Below, in pieces: positions 8,703 through 16,899 of a DNA stretch of 64,000 nt (the first letter of the stretch is position 1; every line of letters begins with the position of its first letter). Source of the stretch: Bog-532 sp963833835 (lineage in GTDB: Bacteria > Actinomycetota > Actinomycetes > Streptosporangiales > Streptosporangiaceae). A program made the translations under genes and the position numbers. The stretch lies in the NCBI GenBank assembly GCA_963833835.1, contig CAWHZI010000006.1, positions 280,815 through 344,814 of the forward strand, written 5' to 3'. The notes beneath the pieces were generated by a model. That model ran no database searches. It saw nothing but the letters and a program-made list of their open reading frames with translations, and had not been told where the DNA came from.

Positions 8703-9197
8703 GTCCGGAGTGTACGAAGCGCGGGTTTACAAGTGCAACCAAAACGCACAAATGCACACTCAGGTTACTTAAAATTAACGCCCAGCTACCGTTGAGGTTT
8801 CAACCACATTGAGCGTTTTGTCCGTTTGGATCCTAACAGAAGGCCGCCGCTGATCCGACTGGCGCGACGTAGCCCGGGGCAAACACTCGGTAGCTCTTAA
8901 TTGCCTGCAGAGTTTCTAAGGCTTTTCTGTGAAATAAGGGACTATCCGGATAAAAGCACCGACGGGCGTTCTGGCCCGATAGTATTCATTCGAGGCACAT
9001 GCGGTCATGCCCACAGCTCAGGACGGCCGGCCGCGGCAATCCGCAGCGGCAATGAGGTCGCTGGCGCGAGCTGGCGGCGCAGTGGGCCGTACAGCTGGCA
9101 GGCGGTTACGGAACAGCCGCCCGGACCTTACATCACCGGGATGTCGTTGCCGGGTTCTGGCGACGCAGCCCTATGACTGGACGGAGGGCCCTGGCGA
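8703..9197. other. Intergenic region between divergent FkbM and GT2 genes
   Basis: About 495 bases with mixed composition; 8703-8960 is relatively AT-rich. Short open frames here have no recognisable protein features or codon bias, so I call no gene. It presumably contains divergent promoters for the FkbM methyltransferase and the GT2 gene at 9198. Confidence 0.5.
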
Positions 9198-10166
9198 ATG
9201 TCCGAGCCGCACGGCGATCTCGGCGTTACCGTTGTCATCTGCTGCTACACCGAGCGGCGATGGGAGCAGACCTGCGCTGCCGTCAAGTCGGCTCTTGGCC
9301 AGGACCCAGAACCCGCACAGCTCCTGGTCGTGGTGGACAGCAACCCCGCGCTGGCGGCCCGGGCCCGGCGTGAGCTCACCCGGGTGACGGTGCTGGAAAA
9401 CGACGGGCCCGCCGGCCTGTCCGGGGCCCGGAATACCGGCCTGCGGGCCGCGACCCAGCCCATCACGGTTTTCCTGGACGACGACGCCGAGGCCCGCCCC
9501 GGATGGATCGCGGCCCTGGTTGAGCCCTACACCCGTGGCGATGTGGTGGCCACCGGGGGCGGCGTCCACCCTGTGTGGCCCGAGCTACCGCCGCGCTGGA
9601 TGCCGCCGGAGTTCTACTGGGTCGTCGGCTGCAGCTACCTGGGGCTGCCCGAGTCGGTGAGCAAAGTGCGCAATCCGATCGGGGCCAACATGAGCATGCT
9701 GACCCGGTCCGCGCTCGAGGCCGGGGGCTTCGACGCGAAGATGGGCCGGCAGGGAGCCAACACCCGGGGCTGCGAGGAGACCGAGCTCGCCATCCGGCTC
9801 ACGGCCCGGCAGCCGGGATCAGCCGTGATGTACGTACCGGACGCCGCCGTCGACCATCACGTCGCGCCGGAACGGCTCCGGCTGAGTTACTTCATCCGCC
9901 GCTGCTGGGACGAAGGCCGGTCCAAGGCCGATGTGGTCCGGCTGGCCGGCTCGGGTTCCGGCCTGGAGCGGGAACGGCGGCACGCCGCCCTGATCATCCC
10001 GGCCGCCCTGCTGCGCGAGCTGGCCCGGCTGCTGACCGGGGACGGCGCCGCGGTGACCAGGATGATGGCGAACGTCGTCGGCCTGGCCAGCGCGGCGGGC
10101 GGCTACGTCACCGGCCGGATGCAGCAGGTCGCCGAGCTGGGCGACGCCGGCGGAAACGCCCCCTGA
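9198..10166 (+). CDS. GT2 glycosyltransferase
   Basis: A 322-residue GT2 protein: VTVVICCYTERRWEQ at the N-terminus, LSGARNTGLRAA, FLDDDAEARPGW as the DxD metal motif, and a C-terminal GCEETELAIR acceptor-side motif. It would add one sugar residue to a lipid-linked or growing glycan. A GGAGGG site lies about 10 bases before the ATG. Its 3' end overlaps the convergent GT2 gene at 10108 by 59 bases. Confidence 0.9.
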   Translation: MSEPHGDLGVTVVICCYTERRWEQTCAAVKSALGQDPEPAQLLVVVDSNPALAARARRELTRVTVLENDGPAGLSGARNTGLRAATQPITVFLDDDAEARPGWIAALVEPYTRGDVVATGGGVHPVWPELPPRWMPPEFYWVVGCSYLGLPESVSKVRNPIGANMSMLTRSALEAGGFDAKMGRQGANTRGCEETELAIRLTARQPGSAVMYVPDAAVDHHVAPERLRLSYFIRRCWDEGRSKADVVRLAGSGSGLERERRHAALIIPAALLRELARLLTGDGAAVTRMMANVVGLASAAGGYVTGRMQQVAELGDAGGNAP

Positions 10167-11403
10167 GGTAGAGCCACGGGCCGAGCGCCATGCCCAGGTA
10201 CTCGCGCCTGATCAGGCCGGTGGGCAGCACCGGGTTGTCACTGGTCCGCTCGCCGATGGCGGCGACGCGGGTGGCCCCGCGCACGACCTTGACCGGCAGT
10301 TCCCGCCGGGCCTTCCCGCTCCGCAGCAGCAGCGCGGTGAGCTGCGCCGTGCACCCGGAACCGTAGGACCGCATCTGCTTGGACAGGCCGTCCAGGCTGG
10401 CGCGGTGGTTGTGCCAGATGATGGCCGACGGCTCGTGCACCAGGCGATGACCGGCCAGGATGGTCCGGGTGAAGATGTCGAGGTCCTCGCCGCCACCGCT
10501 GGGGGTGCCGGCCCCGAGGGCCTCGTCGAAGCCGTCCAGCTCCTTGAGCCCGCTCCGCGTGACCGCGAAGTTCGCGCCCACCCCGAAGATGCCAGCCGAG
10601 TACGGGTACAGAGGTGAGTCGTCGCGGTGTTCGGTCAGGTCGTAGATCTCCGGCTCGACGAACGCTCCCCACGCCTCCCGCTGGTCGAAGTAGAGCTGCA
10701 GCGCATTGTCCAGGGCCGCGGTCGGAATCAGCCCGGTCACGCAGGCCACGTCGTCGATCCGCCCGAAGCCGCGGACGATGCCGTGCAGCCACCACGGGTC
10801 GATCCGCACGTCGTCGTCGGTGAAGGCGATGATCTCGGCCGTCGACTCGGCCACGCCGCGATTACGGGCACACGACAGACCGGGCCTCGGCTCGCAGACG
10901 TACCGGAGCCTGGGGTCCGCGCCGAACTCGCCCAGCACGGCGTCTTTGGTCGCATCGGAGGTGGGGGCGTTGTCGACCAGGATCACCTCGAACCGCGGGT
11001 ACTCCAGCGCCAGCAGGCCACGCACCGTGGTCACCGCCCCGGCGGGCCGGTCCCGGGTACAGACGACCACGCTGACCAGCGGATCGTCATCCGTCTCGCC
11101 CGGGACGTCCTCTGCGGGCAGCCCACCCGCGGGCAGGGCGTCCAGGGCCGGCAGGCCGTCGTGGGCCCGCCGCTTGCTGATCGCGGGCCCGAGCTGCCGC
11201 CAGACTTCGGCCCTGATGGCCGCCGCGCCGAGCATGTCGGGGGCGAGGTACACGTGCCCGACGGCTTCGCGGTGCATGCGGACCAGCAGGCGTACCGCGG
11301 TATAGGGCGTCCCGTCCGGGCCGGGGGGCAGCTCGATGTCCGCGATGGGGTCGCTCAGCTCGAGCTCACCCACCTTGATCGGCGGCTTCAGCGGCGGCGT
11401 CAC
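10108..11403 (-). CDS. GT2 glycosyltransferase with N-terminal accessory domain
   Basis: A 431-residue protein starting at GTG 11403. That start overlaps the preceding gene's TGA by four bases (GTGA), so it is translationally coupled. Residues 1-100 form an accessory domain containing VGELELSDPIADI, like the one in the GT2 at 6026. The GT2 domain follows with VSVVVCTRDRP, ILVDNAP, FTDDDVRID and GGGEDLD. The C-terminal end is Arg-rich. It belongs to a minus-strand operon with the GT2 at 11400 and the RT-fused membrane protein. Confidence 0.9.
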   Translation of the reverse strand: MTPPLKPPIKVGELELSDPIADIELPPGPDGTPYTAVRLLVRMHREAVGHVYLAPDMLGAAAIRAEVWRQLGPAISKRRAHDGLPALDALPAGGLPAEDVPGETDDDPLVSVVVCTRDRPAGAVTTVRGLLALEYPRFEVILVDNAPTSDATKDAVLGEFGADPRLRYVCEPRPGLSCARNRGVAESTAEIIAFTDDDVRIDPWWLHGIVRGFGRIDDVACVTGLIPTAALDNALQLYFDQREAWGAFVEPEIYDLTEHRDDSPLYPYSAGIFGVGANFAVTRSGLKELDGFDEALGAGTPSGGGEDLDIFTRTILAGHRLVHEPSAIIWHNHRASLDGLSKQMRSYGSGCTAQLTALLLRSGKARRELPVKVVRGATRVAAIGERTSDNPVLPTGLIRREYLGMALGPWLYLRGRFRRRRPARRPAASGR

Positions 11404-12425
11404 CGGGTGTCCCCATGGCCGGCCGCTCGCCGCGAGCCGATCCCGCCGCGCAGGGCCAGGTTGGCCGCCTTGACCGCCTCCCGCGTCGAGTCCTGCGCCG
11501 ACCGGACCGTCTGGCGGCCGGAGGGGGACAGGGTGTTCCAGAACAGCAGCCGGACCCCGGCCACGCTGCGTATCAGCTGGCCGGAGCCGGCCGATCGCGC
11601 CTTGGCCGCCCACTCGTCGGCCAGGCTGTCGTTGCCGGCGTACTTGTACGCCGCGACCGCGGGCCGGACGTAGGCCAGGCCGGCGGGCAGCCGGTGCAGC
11701 TTGCTCGCCTGCCCGTCCAGCAACTCGCGCATGGCGTTGTCGCTCGCCGACCGGTCCCGGGTGACCGAACCGGGACGCAGCCGCAGGTCGACCAGGAAGT
11801 GCTTACTGCCCCACAGGACCGGCGTGGTCGATCCCTCGGCGATGCGGAGCCACATCTCCAGGTCCTCGACGCTGGCCAGATCCTCGTCGAACGGGCCCAC
11901 GTCGTCGAAACAGGACCGGCGGATCAGCAGTGAACTGCCGCACCGGGCGGGATTGGCGCCGACCAGGAAATCGTCGAAGTCGTAACGCCCGGCCCGCTGC
12001 CATTGGTAAAAGACGACCGTGCCGTTCTCCAGGATCAGCCGGGAACGGCAGAACACCAGGCCCACGTCGGGGGGAAGCGACTCGATCAGGCCGACCTGGC
12101 GTTCCAGGAACCGGGGGTGCCAGCGGTCGTCGCCGTCGAGGTAGGCGATGTACTGGCCGCGAGCCTCCCGGATACCGACGTTCCGCACCGCGCTCAGCCC
12201 CCGGTGCTCACCCGGGACCAGGCGGAACCGCGGATCGTGACCAGCGTGCTGGCGGACGACCTCCACCGAGTTGTCCTGCGAGCCGTCGTCCACCACCAGG
12301 TATTCAAAGTCGGTGAACGTCTGCCGCAGGACTGAGTCCACGGCTTCGCCGATGTACTGGGCGACGTTGTAGGCGGGCGTCACCACCGTCACCCGGGGCG
12401 CATCGGCGCCCCCGAAACCACTCAT
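11400..12425 (-). CDS. GT2 glycosyltransferase
   Basis: A 341-residue GT2 enzyme with VTVVTPAYNVAQYIGEA, LVVDDGSQDNS and YLDGDDRW (DxD). I chose ATG 12425 because AGAGGGAAGG lies just upstream; ATG 12440 is possible. The last four bases overlap the next gene. It is 34 bases downstream of the RT-fused membrane protein and very likely co-transcribed with it. Confidence 0.88.
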   Translation of the reverse strand: MSGFGGADAPRVTVVTPAYNVAQYIGEAVDSVLRQTFTDFEYLVVDDGSQDNSVEVVRQHAGHDPRFRLVPGEHRGLSAVRNVGIREARGQYIAYLDGDDRWHPRFLERQVGLIESLPPDVGLVFCRSRLILENGTVVFYQWQRAGRYDFDDFLVGANPARCGSSLLIRRSCFDDVGPFDEDLASVEDLEMWLRIAEGSTTPVLWGSKHFLVDLRLRPGSVTRDRSASDNAMRELLDGQASKLHRLPAGLAYVRPAVAAYKYAGNDSLADEWAAKARSAGSGQLIRSVAGVRLLFWNTLSPSGRQTVRSAQDSTREAVKAANLALRGGIGSRRAAGHGDTR

Positions 12426-12459
12426 GCCTTCCCTCTTCATGCCAGGCGCCGGGGACTGA

Positions 12460-15228
12460 TCAGCCTTGCCCGGGCGGCAGCTCGTAGATGGACGTACCGT
12501 CCTTGTTGACAAGCAGCTTCCACTTGGAAGATTTATTCAGTGAATTGATCAAAGTGGTGTAGCTGCTGGGCGACGTCTCGCCGAAGGCGATGCTGTATTG
12601 GATCATACTGGGCGAGATAAGCACGTACGCGGGTTGCTTGTTATTGGTGTAGCCGAGCGAGTCCTTGGCGATGATGTCGGCCAGGTTCGGCGTTGCCTTC
12701 GTGACCAGCGGATCTCCGTCCCCGGTCCCGAAGATGGTCGGCATCTGGAAATCGGCGTAACGCCAGGTGTCCTGGGTGGGCGCGTTATCGCCCGCGCTGT
12801 AAATGGGCCCCACCTTGGCCGTCTGCAGGAAATGGTAGATGATCTCGGTTTCGCTCTCCGTCATGACGTTGGAGGCATCGTCACCGAAGAAGGCCGGAAA
12901 GAACAGGGCGAGCACCAGGCCCAGTCCAATAGCCGGGCGGATCAAGCTCAGGACGGCCTTGCGCCGGACGCTGCTTGCGGTGGCCGTTCCCGGGCGGAGC
13001 CCACGCAGCTGAGCCGAGATCCGGGTCAGCGTGGCGCTGCGCGGTTCCAGCGCGGCCGCGGCCAGGGCCGCCGCCCACGGCAGTGAGAACAGGTAGACAC
13101 GCAGCACGCCCTCGTTGCCGTAGGCCTGGGCCGCCAGGACCAGGGCCGGGGAGAAGGTCAGGGCGAACAGGGCCAGGACGGTTCGTCCCGACCGCCGCAG
13201 TCGCCAGGCGCCGATGACGGCCAGCAGCCACATCAGCAGCGACAGGATGTCCGCGGTGCGCTGATCGAAGATCTGGGCGCTGGGGATCGTGACCAGCGTG
13301 TCGGTCGTGGCCGACGGCGGTGCGACGTTGCTGAAGAAGCTGCCGATGGAGCTGAGCAGTCCGTAGGTGCTGTTGACGTAGGCCAGCCGCGGCAGCAGGT
13401 ATCCGAACGCGATCGCGGCGAACGCGAACGGGAGCCAGCGGGGCCGCAGCAGCCGGCCGCCGGCCAGCACGCCGATCTGGACGATCAGGATGTAGGGCGA
13501 CAGCTCATGCGTGAACGACAGGACGAAGAACAGCAAGAACAAGGTGATGAGGATGGCCCAGGAGCGCCCGGTGCCCGCCCGGGCCCGGGCCTTGGCCGCC
13601 CGGTCCGCGGCGCGGTCTTCTGGACGATCCTGCTGCACCGGTTCCGGCCGGGCCGCCGGGGGCATGGCGAACACTTCGGTCTGCTCGCCGCGGGTGGCCC
13701 GGTCGACCTGGATGTCTCCCCGGTTCACCTTGAGCGAGACGTCGTCCAGCCGCTGCCAGATCGCGGCCCGTACCGACCGGGCCTGCTGCTCGCTCTGGCA
13801 GTGCACTACGGCCGAATCCAGCTCCCGGAACAGCTTGAGCTCCGGGAAGTGGTCCATGATCCACCGGTCGAGCGCGTAGTAGAGGAACAGGTCGGCCAGC
13901 ACCATGGACAGCGGCGACCCCGGCATCGTGCCCAGGCGCCGGGAACCGGACGTGGTGTCGGGCTGCCGTTCCGAAGCGCGCAGGAACCGGCTGACGTAGC
14001 CGGCCAGCCACTCCTCGTCGGTCGCGGACTCCACCACCCGGAGCAGCAGGTCGTGGCGGCAGCTGGTGAAGACCGCGTGGGCGTCGACCTCGACCTTCCA
14101 CCGGCCGGGCGCGACCCGGGCCCGCTGGTTCAGCCGATCACGGTCGATTTCGCGCCGGCGGCTGAACTCCGCCTCGAGCTTCCGGGCGATGACGATCTGC
14201 GCGATCATGTCGGACACCGTGAGCACGGACAGCGGCCTGCCCCGGCCGCCCGGCGGCGGGACGATCCGCAGCGGCGACGGCGTGTAGGTGCCGTCGCACA
14301 GCTGCGTCCACACCCGCTGCAGGTTCCGCGGCAGGTGCTGCTCGAAATCGCGGACCGTCATCCCGTCGATCCCGGGCGGCCCCTGGTAGCCGCGCATGGT
14401 GCGGTAGGCCTCGTACACCTCGACCCGGGCCACGGTCGGTGACCGGTCCGGTTGCCGGGCGGCCTGCGGTACCGCGGCTCTCTTCCGGAAGAATCTTCGC
14501 CGCCGGGTCAGCGGGTCGCGGTTGCCGCCGTAGCACCAGCGCAGGAGCATGGCCATGATGCCCAGCGAGATCACGGTGCCCACGGCCTGCGGCGAGTAGT
14601 AGTCCTGGCCGATCCAGTTGCTGGCCGCGTAGAGCAGCAGCGCCATCCAGCGCTGCCACACCGACAGCGACAGCGCCGCATAGGCCAGGTACAGCAGCGG
14701 GAGGGCGGCCAGCTCGAACACGACCTGAGCCCACTTGGCGTAGTCCAGCGGGGTGCTGACCCCGGCCACTTTCCCGAACCAGGCCGCGAGCGCGAAGAAA
14801 CCGGGCCAGTTCTGGTAGATGTCGATGTGCCGGTTGAGGTGGCCGTAGTGATTGATGTACTGGACGACACCGATCGTCTTGTACAGCCAGGAGTAGCGCC
14901 CCTGCGGGTACACGATGGCCGGCGTCGCGTACAGCATGACGACCAGCCCGGCCGCGTGCGACGACATCCGCCACCGGGTGGGCCGGGCCCGGTTCAGTTC
15001 GGCCAGCGCGGAGAGGACCAGCAGCACGACGCCGGCGTAGAACACCGGGGACAGGTTGGTGACCAGCCCGTACCCGCCGAGATTGGTGGCGTTGGTGCGG
15101 CTGAGGCCGATCGCCCACAAGATGAGGCTGAGCGGCAGCAGCACATCCGCGATATGGAATGCCGAACTCCGAGCCGGAGGGGACACCGCCTGCGCGGCGG
15201 ATCCACTGCGGCTACGTGTGGTAGTCAC
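12460..15228 (-). CDS. Polytopic exopolysaccharide-locus membrane protein with embedded reverse transcriptase domain
   Basis: The 922-residue frame is uninterrupted. Residues 25-235 hold about six or seven membrane helices, with conserved-looking external motifs IDIYQNWPGFFALAAWF and NWIGQDYYSPQA, typical of large actinobacterial membrane proteins in polysaccharide loci. Residues about 268-515 are a group-II-intron-like RT: GIDG (286-289), GRGRPLSVLTVSDMIAQ (328-344), VDAHAVF with Asp382, MPGSPLSMVLADLF (435-448) and FRELDSAVVHC (467-477), which aligns with the YADD box. Helices resume at residue 556 with LSFTHELSPYILI and continue to about 782. An extracytoplasmic domain ends the protein. 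The RT thus sits in a cytoplasmic loop. No maturase X or HNH domain follows. Asp382 and Asp471 are kept, but the second Asp of YADD is Ser472, and the SYGFRPGRS-type block is missing. Polymerase activity is doubtful. Function is unknown; glycan polymerase or transferase activity of the membrane part is inference. Confidence 0.85.
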   Translation of the reverse strand: MTTTRSRSGSAAQAVSPPARSSAFHIADVLLPLSLILWAIGLSRTNATNLGGYGLVTNLSPVFYAGVVLLVLSALAELNRARPTRWRMSSHAAGLVVMLYATPAIVYPQGRYSWLYKTIGVVQYINHYGHLNRHIDIYQNWPGFFALAAWFGKVAGVSTPLDYAKWAQVVFELAALPLLYLAYAALSLSVWQRWMALLLYAASNWIGQDYYSPQAVGTVISLGIMAMLLRWCYGGNRDPLTRRRRFFRKRAAVPQAARQPDRSPTVARVEVYEAYRTMRGYQGPPGIDGMTVRDFEQHLPRNLQRVWTQLCDGTYTPSPLRIVPPPGGRGRPLSVLTVSDMIAQIVIARKLEAEFSRRREIDRDRLNQRARVAPGRWKVEVDAHAVFTSCRHDLLLRVVESATDEEWLAGYVSRFLRASERQPDTTSGSRRLGTMPGSPLSMVLADLFLYYALDRWIMDHFPELKLFRELDSAVVHCQSEQQARSVRAAIWQRLDDVSLKVNRGDIQVDRATRGEQTEVFAMPPAARPEPVQQDRPEDRAADRAAKARARAGTGRSWAILITLFLLFFVLSFTHELSPYILIVQIGVLAGGRLLRPRWLPFAFAAIAFGYLLPRLAYVNSTYGLLSSIGSFFSNVAPPSATTDTLVTIPSAQIFDQRTADILSLLMWLLAVIGAWRLRRSGRTVLALFALTFSPALVLAAQAYGNEGVLRVYLFSLPWAAALAAAALEPRSATLTRISAQLRGLRPGTATASSVRRKAVLSLIRPAIGLGLVLALFFPAFFGDDASNVMTESETEIIYHFLQTAKVGPIYSAGDNAPTQDTWRYADFQMPTIFGTGDGDPLVTKATPNLADIIAKDSLGYTNNKQPAYVLISPSMIQYSIAFGETSPSSYTTLINSLNKSSKWKLLVNKDGTSIYELPPGQG

Positions 15229-15258
15229 TGGCCTCCCGGTCAGTTTGCCCGCCGCCCC

Positions 15259-15687
15259 TCACGCTTCCATCTGGGACCACGACCCCTGCAACCCCGACTG
15301 ATCCTGATCGTCCGCGGCGTTCCACCGCCGGCGGACCAGGCCAGCCGCCAGGGCGGCCAGGCTCAGCACGGCCTCGGCCTCGAAGATGCCCACCGGGTGC
15401 CAGTAGTGCGCCCACAACGCGGTCATGGCGACCAGCGTCAGCGCGGCCAGGCTGAACACGATGGACATCCCGACCTGAGACCAGCGGGCCAGCCTGGACC
15501 AGTGGGTCATGATCGCTCGCCCGGGAACGAAGAACGTGAATCCGAGGGTCAGCAGGATACGCGGCAGCGTGGGCCCCTCCAGGACCACGAGCACGAGCAG
15601 ACCTACGGAGATAACCACGGCCAGCAGATCGAGCACCTCAGCCCGCTGCGCGGCTGGAGGCAAGGTGCTCAGAAATCTGTTAGGCAT
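15259..15687 (-). CDS. Small membrane protein, exopolysaccharide locus
   Basis: About 142 residues from ATG 15687, with a TTG alternative upstream. Three or four hydrophobic helices are visible (LDLLAVVISVGLLVLVVL, RILLTLGFTFFVPGRAIM, VGMSIVFSLAALTLVAMTALW, AVLSLAALAAGLV) and a polar C-terminus. The helix pair around FFVPGRAI resembles DUF1616-type proteins of glycan loci, but I do not assign a family firmly. It ends 30 bases before the RT-fused protein on the same strand, so the two are likely co-transcribed and may act together. Confidence 0.65.
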   Translation of the reverse strand: MPNRFLSTLPPAAQRAEVLDLLAVVISVGLLVLVVLEGPTLPRILLTLGFTFFVPGRAIMTHWSRLARWSQVGMSIVFSLAALTLVAMTALWAHYWHPVGIFEAEAVLSLAALAAGLVRRRWNAADDQDQSGLQGSWSQMEA

Positions 15688-15837
15688 TTTTCCAGTCTGA
15701 CTCAATGGTGGTTGAGTATGGGCCAAGTTCCGCGAAAGCAATCGACGGCGTTACGCTGCGCGGTCGCGATAGTTCTCCGTGTAGCCGGCTGTCTGATCCT
15801 GGCCGGAAAGCACGCCGGGCGGGCCGCGCAGTTCTCA

Positions 15838-16755
15838 TTAATTCGATGCCTTCTTCCATACCCTGACATAATCAACCTTCATCGTACTGGGCGATTGGTA
15901 AGGCGGCCCCGAGGCGTAATCGAGGATCAGGAACATCGGTGCAGAAGTAACGCCTGATGTCACCGAGCCAATATCTTTGCCGTCGTAATAGTAGGTGACG
16001 GAGCCTGCTTCCCAGTCCGCGCCGAACGTGTGCCAGCCGCCGGTCAGCGTTTCGTGTACGCAGCCGGATCTGACCGTCAGGTCCGCCGTGCCGTCGGCGG
16101 GCCCTATTCCATCGGGGCTGACCGCGCTGTGGAAATGTGCGCAGGCCCGGCCGTTGATGCCTTCGAAAATGTCGTCTTCGCCGTCGGTGGGCCAGTTCTG
16201 GCCGTCGGTCCACACGGCGGGCCAGTCCGCGATCTTGCCTGTGTCACCCTTAGCCGCAGGCAGCCACACCCGGGCTTGCAGGAAACCGTAGGTGTAGCTG
16301 AACTTGCCGTTGGTGTTGACCAGGCCCGATGCGTACACCGGATTCGAGATGCCGCAGGACTCGCTCTTGGTGATCAGCGCCAGGTTGAGCGAGCCATCGC
16401 TCACGGTCACCTGGTCCGGGTCGTAGCATTCCTTCTCGCTGGAATTGACCGGAGCGGTGATCCCGGAGGCCAGCCAGCCGGTGGACCATTTAGCGGTGTC
16501 CAGCTGGTTGCCGTCGAACTCGTCGTCGAAAGCAAGTTTCCAGCTTCCTGGATCGCCGGTTGGTTCGTAAGTGGGTTTCGGGGTGGGGCTCGCCGTGACG
16601 CTTCCGCCGTCGCTCACGCTCTTGCTCGCCGTGTCACTTCCGCCGGGATTGGCTCCGCAGGCCGCCGCGAACAGCACCGCGGTGACGGAAATCACGGTAA
16701 CGGCCACACTCGATCTCCGTGGCCGAGCAGTCTTCACAAAACTGTTCCGGGGCAT
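15838..16755 (-). CDS. Secreted GH16 family glycoside hydrolase (lipoprotein)
   Basis: The 305-residue protein has a basic N-terminus, a hydrophobic segment and a possible lipobox ending at Cys33 (FAAACGA), then a Ser/Thr/Pro linker and a GH16 beta-sandwich. The catalytic ExDxxE motif is DGEDDIFEG (Glu193, Asp195, Glu198), preceded by WPAVWT. GH16 enzymes cleave beta-1,3 or beta-1,3-1,4 glucans and related polysaccharides. In an exopolysaccharide locus it may trim or release the polymer. A second, broken GH16 gene lies at 21567-22530. Confidence 0.9.
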   Translation of the reverse strand: MPRNSFVKTARPRRSSVAVTVISVTAVLFAAACGANPGGSDTASKSVSDGGSVTASPTPKPTYEPTGDPGSWKLAFDDEFDGNQLDTAKWSTGWLASGITAPVNSSEKECYDPDQVTVSDGSLNLALITKSESCGISNPVYASGLVNTNGKFSYTYGFLQARVWLPAAKGDTGKIADWPAVWTDGQNWPTDGEDDIFEGINGRACAHFHSAVSPDGIGPADGTADLTVRSGCVHETLTGGWHTFGADWEAGSVTYYYDGKDIGSVTSGVTSAPMFLILDYASGPPYQSPSTMKVDYVRVWKKASN

Positions 16756-16899
16756 CGTTGGCCTTTGTTTCGGTGCGCGTTATAGCGCATCGACAAGGGT
16801 CGGGCTGAATGATATCGGCCTGTCCATTGTCCTCGGTACGGCAAAATCACAAAAGCTTCTTCTGATGCGCGCGGACAGGCCTTCCGCGCGCGTCGGGAC

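Noticed and set aside
8901..9176. 91-residue open frame upstream of the GT2 at 9198
   Set aside because: Poor codon bias and no recognisable features; left as intergenic.
12460..15228. Group II intron inserted in a membrane-protein gene
   Set aside because: The coding frame runs through without intron RNA, stops, X domain or endonuclease. A fused RT domain explains the data better.
14452..15957. 500-residue plus-strand open frame opposite the RT-fused gene and its neighbour
   Set aside because: Composition is Arg/Gln/Gly-rich without motifs; it spans two genes and the gap between them on the other strand, as shadows do.
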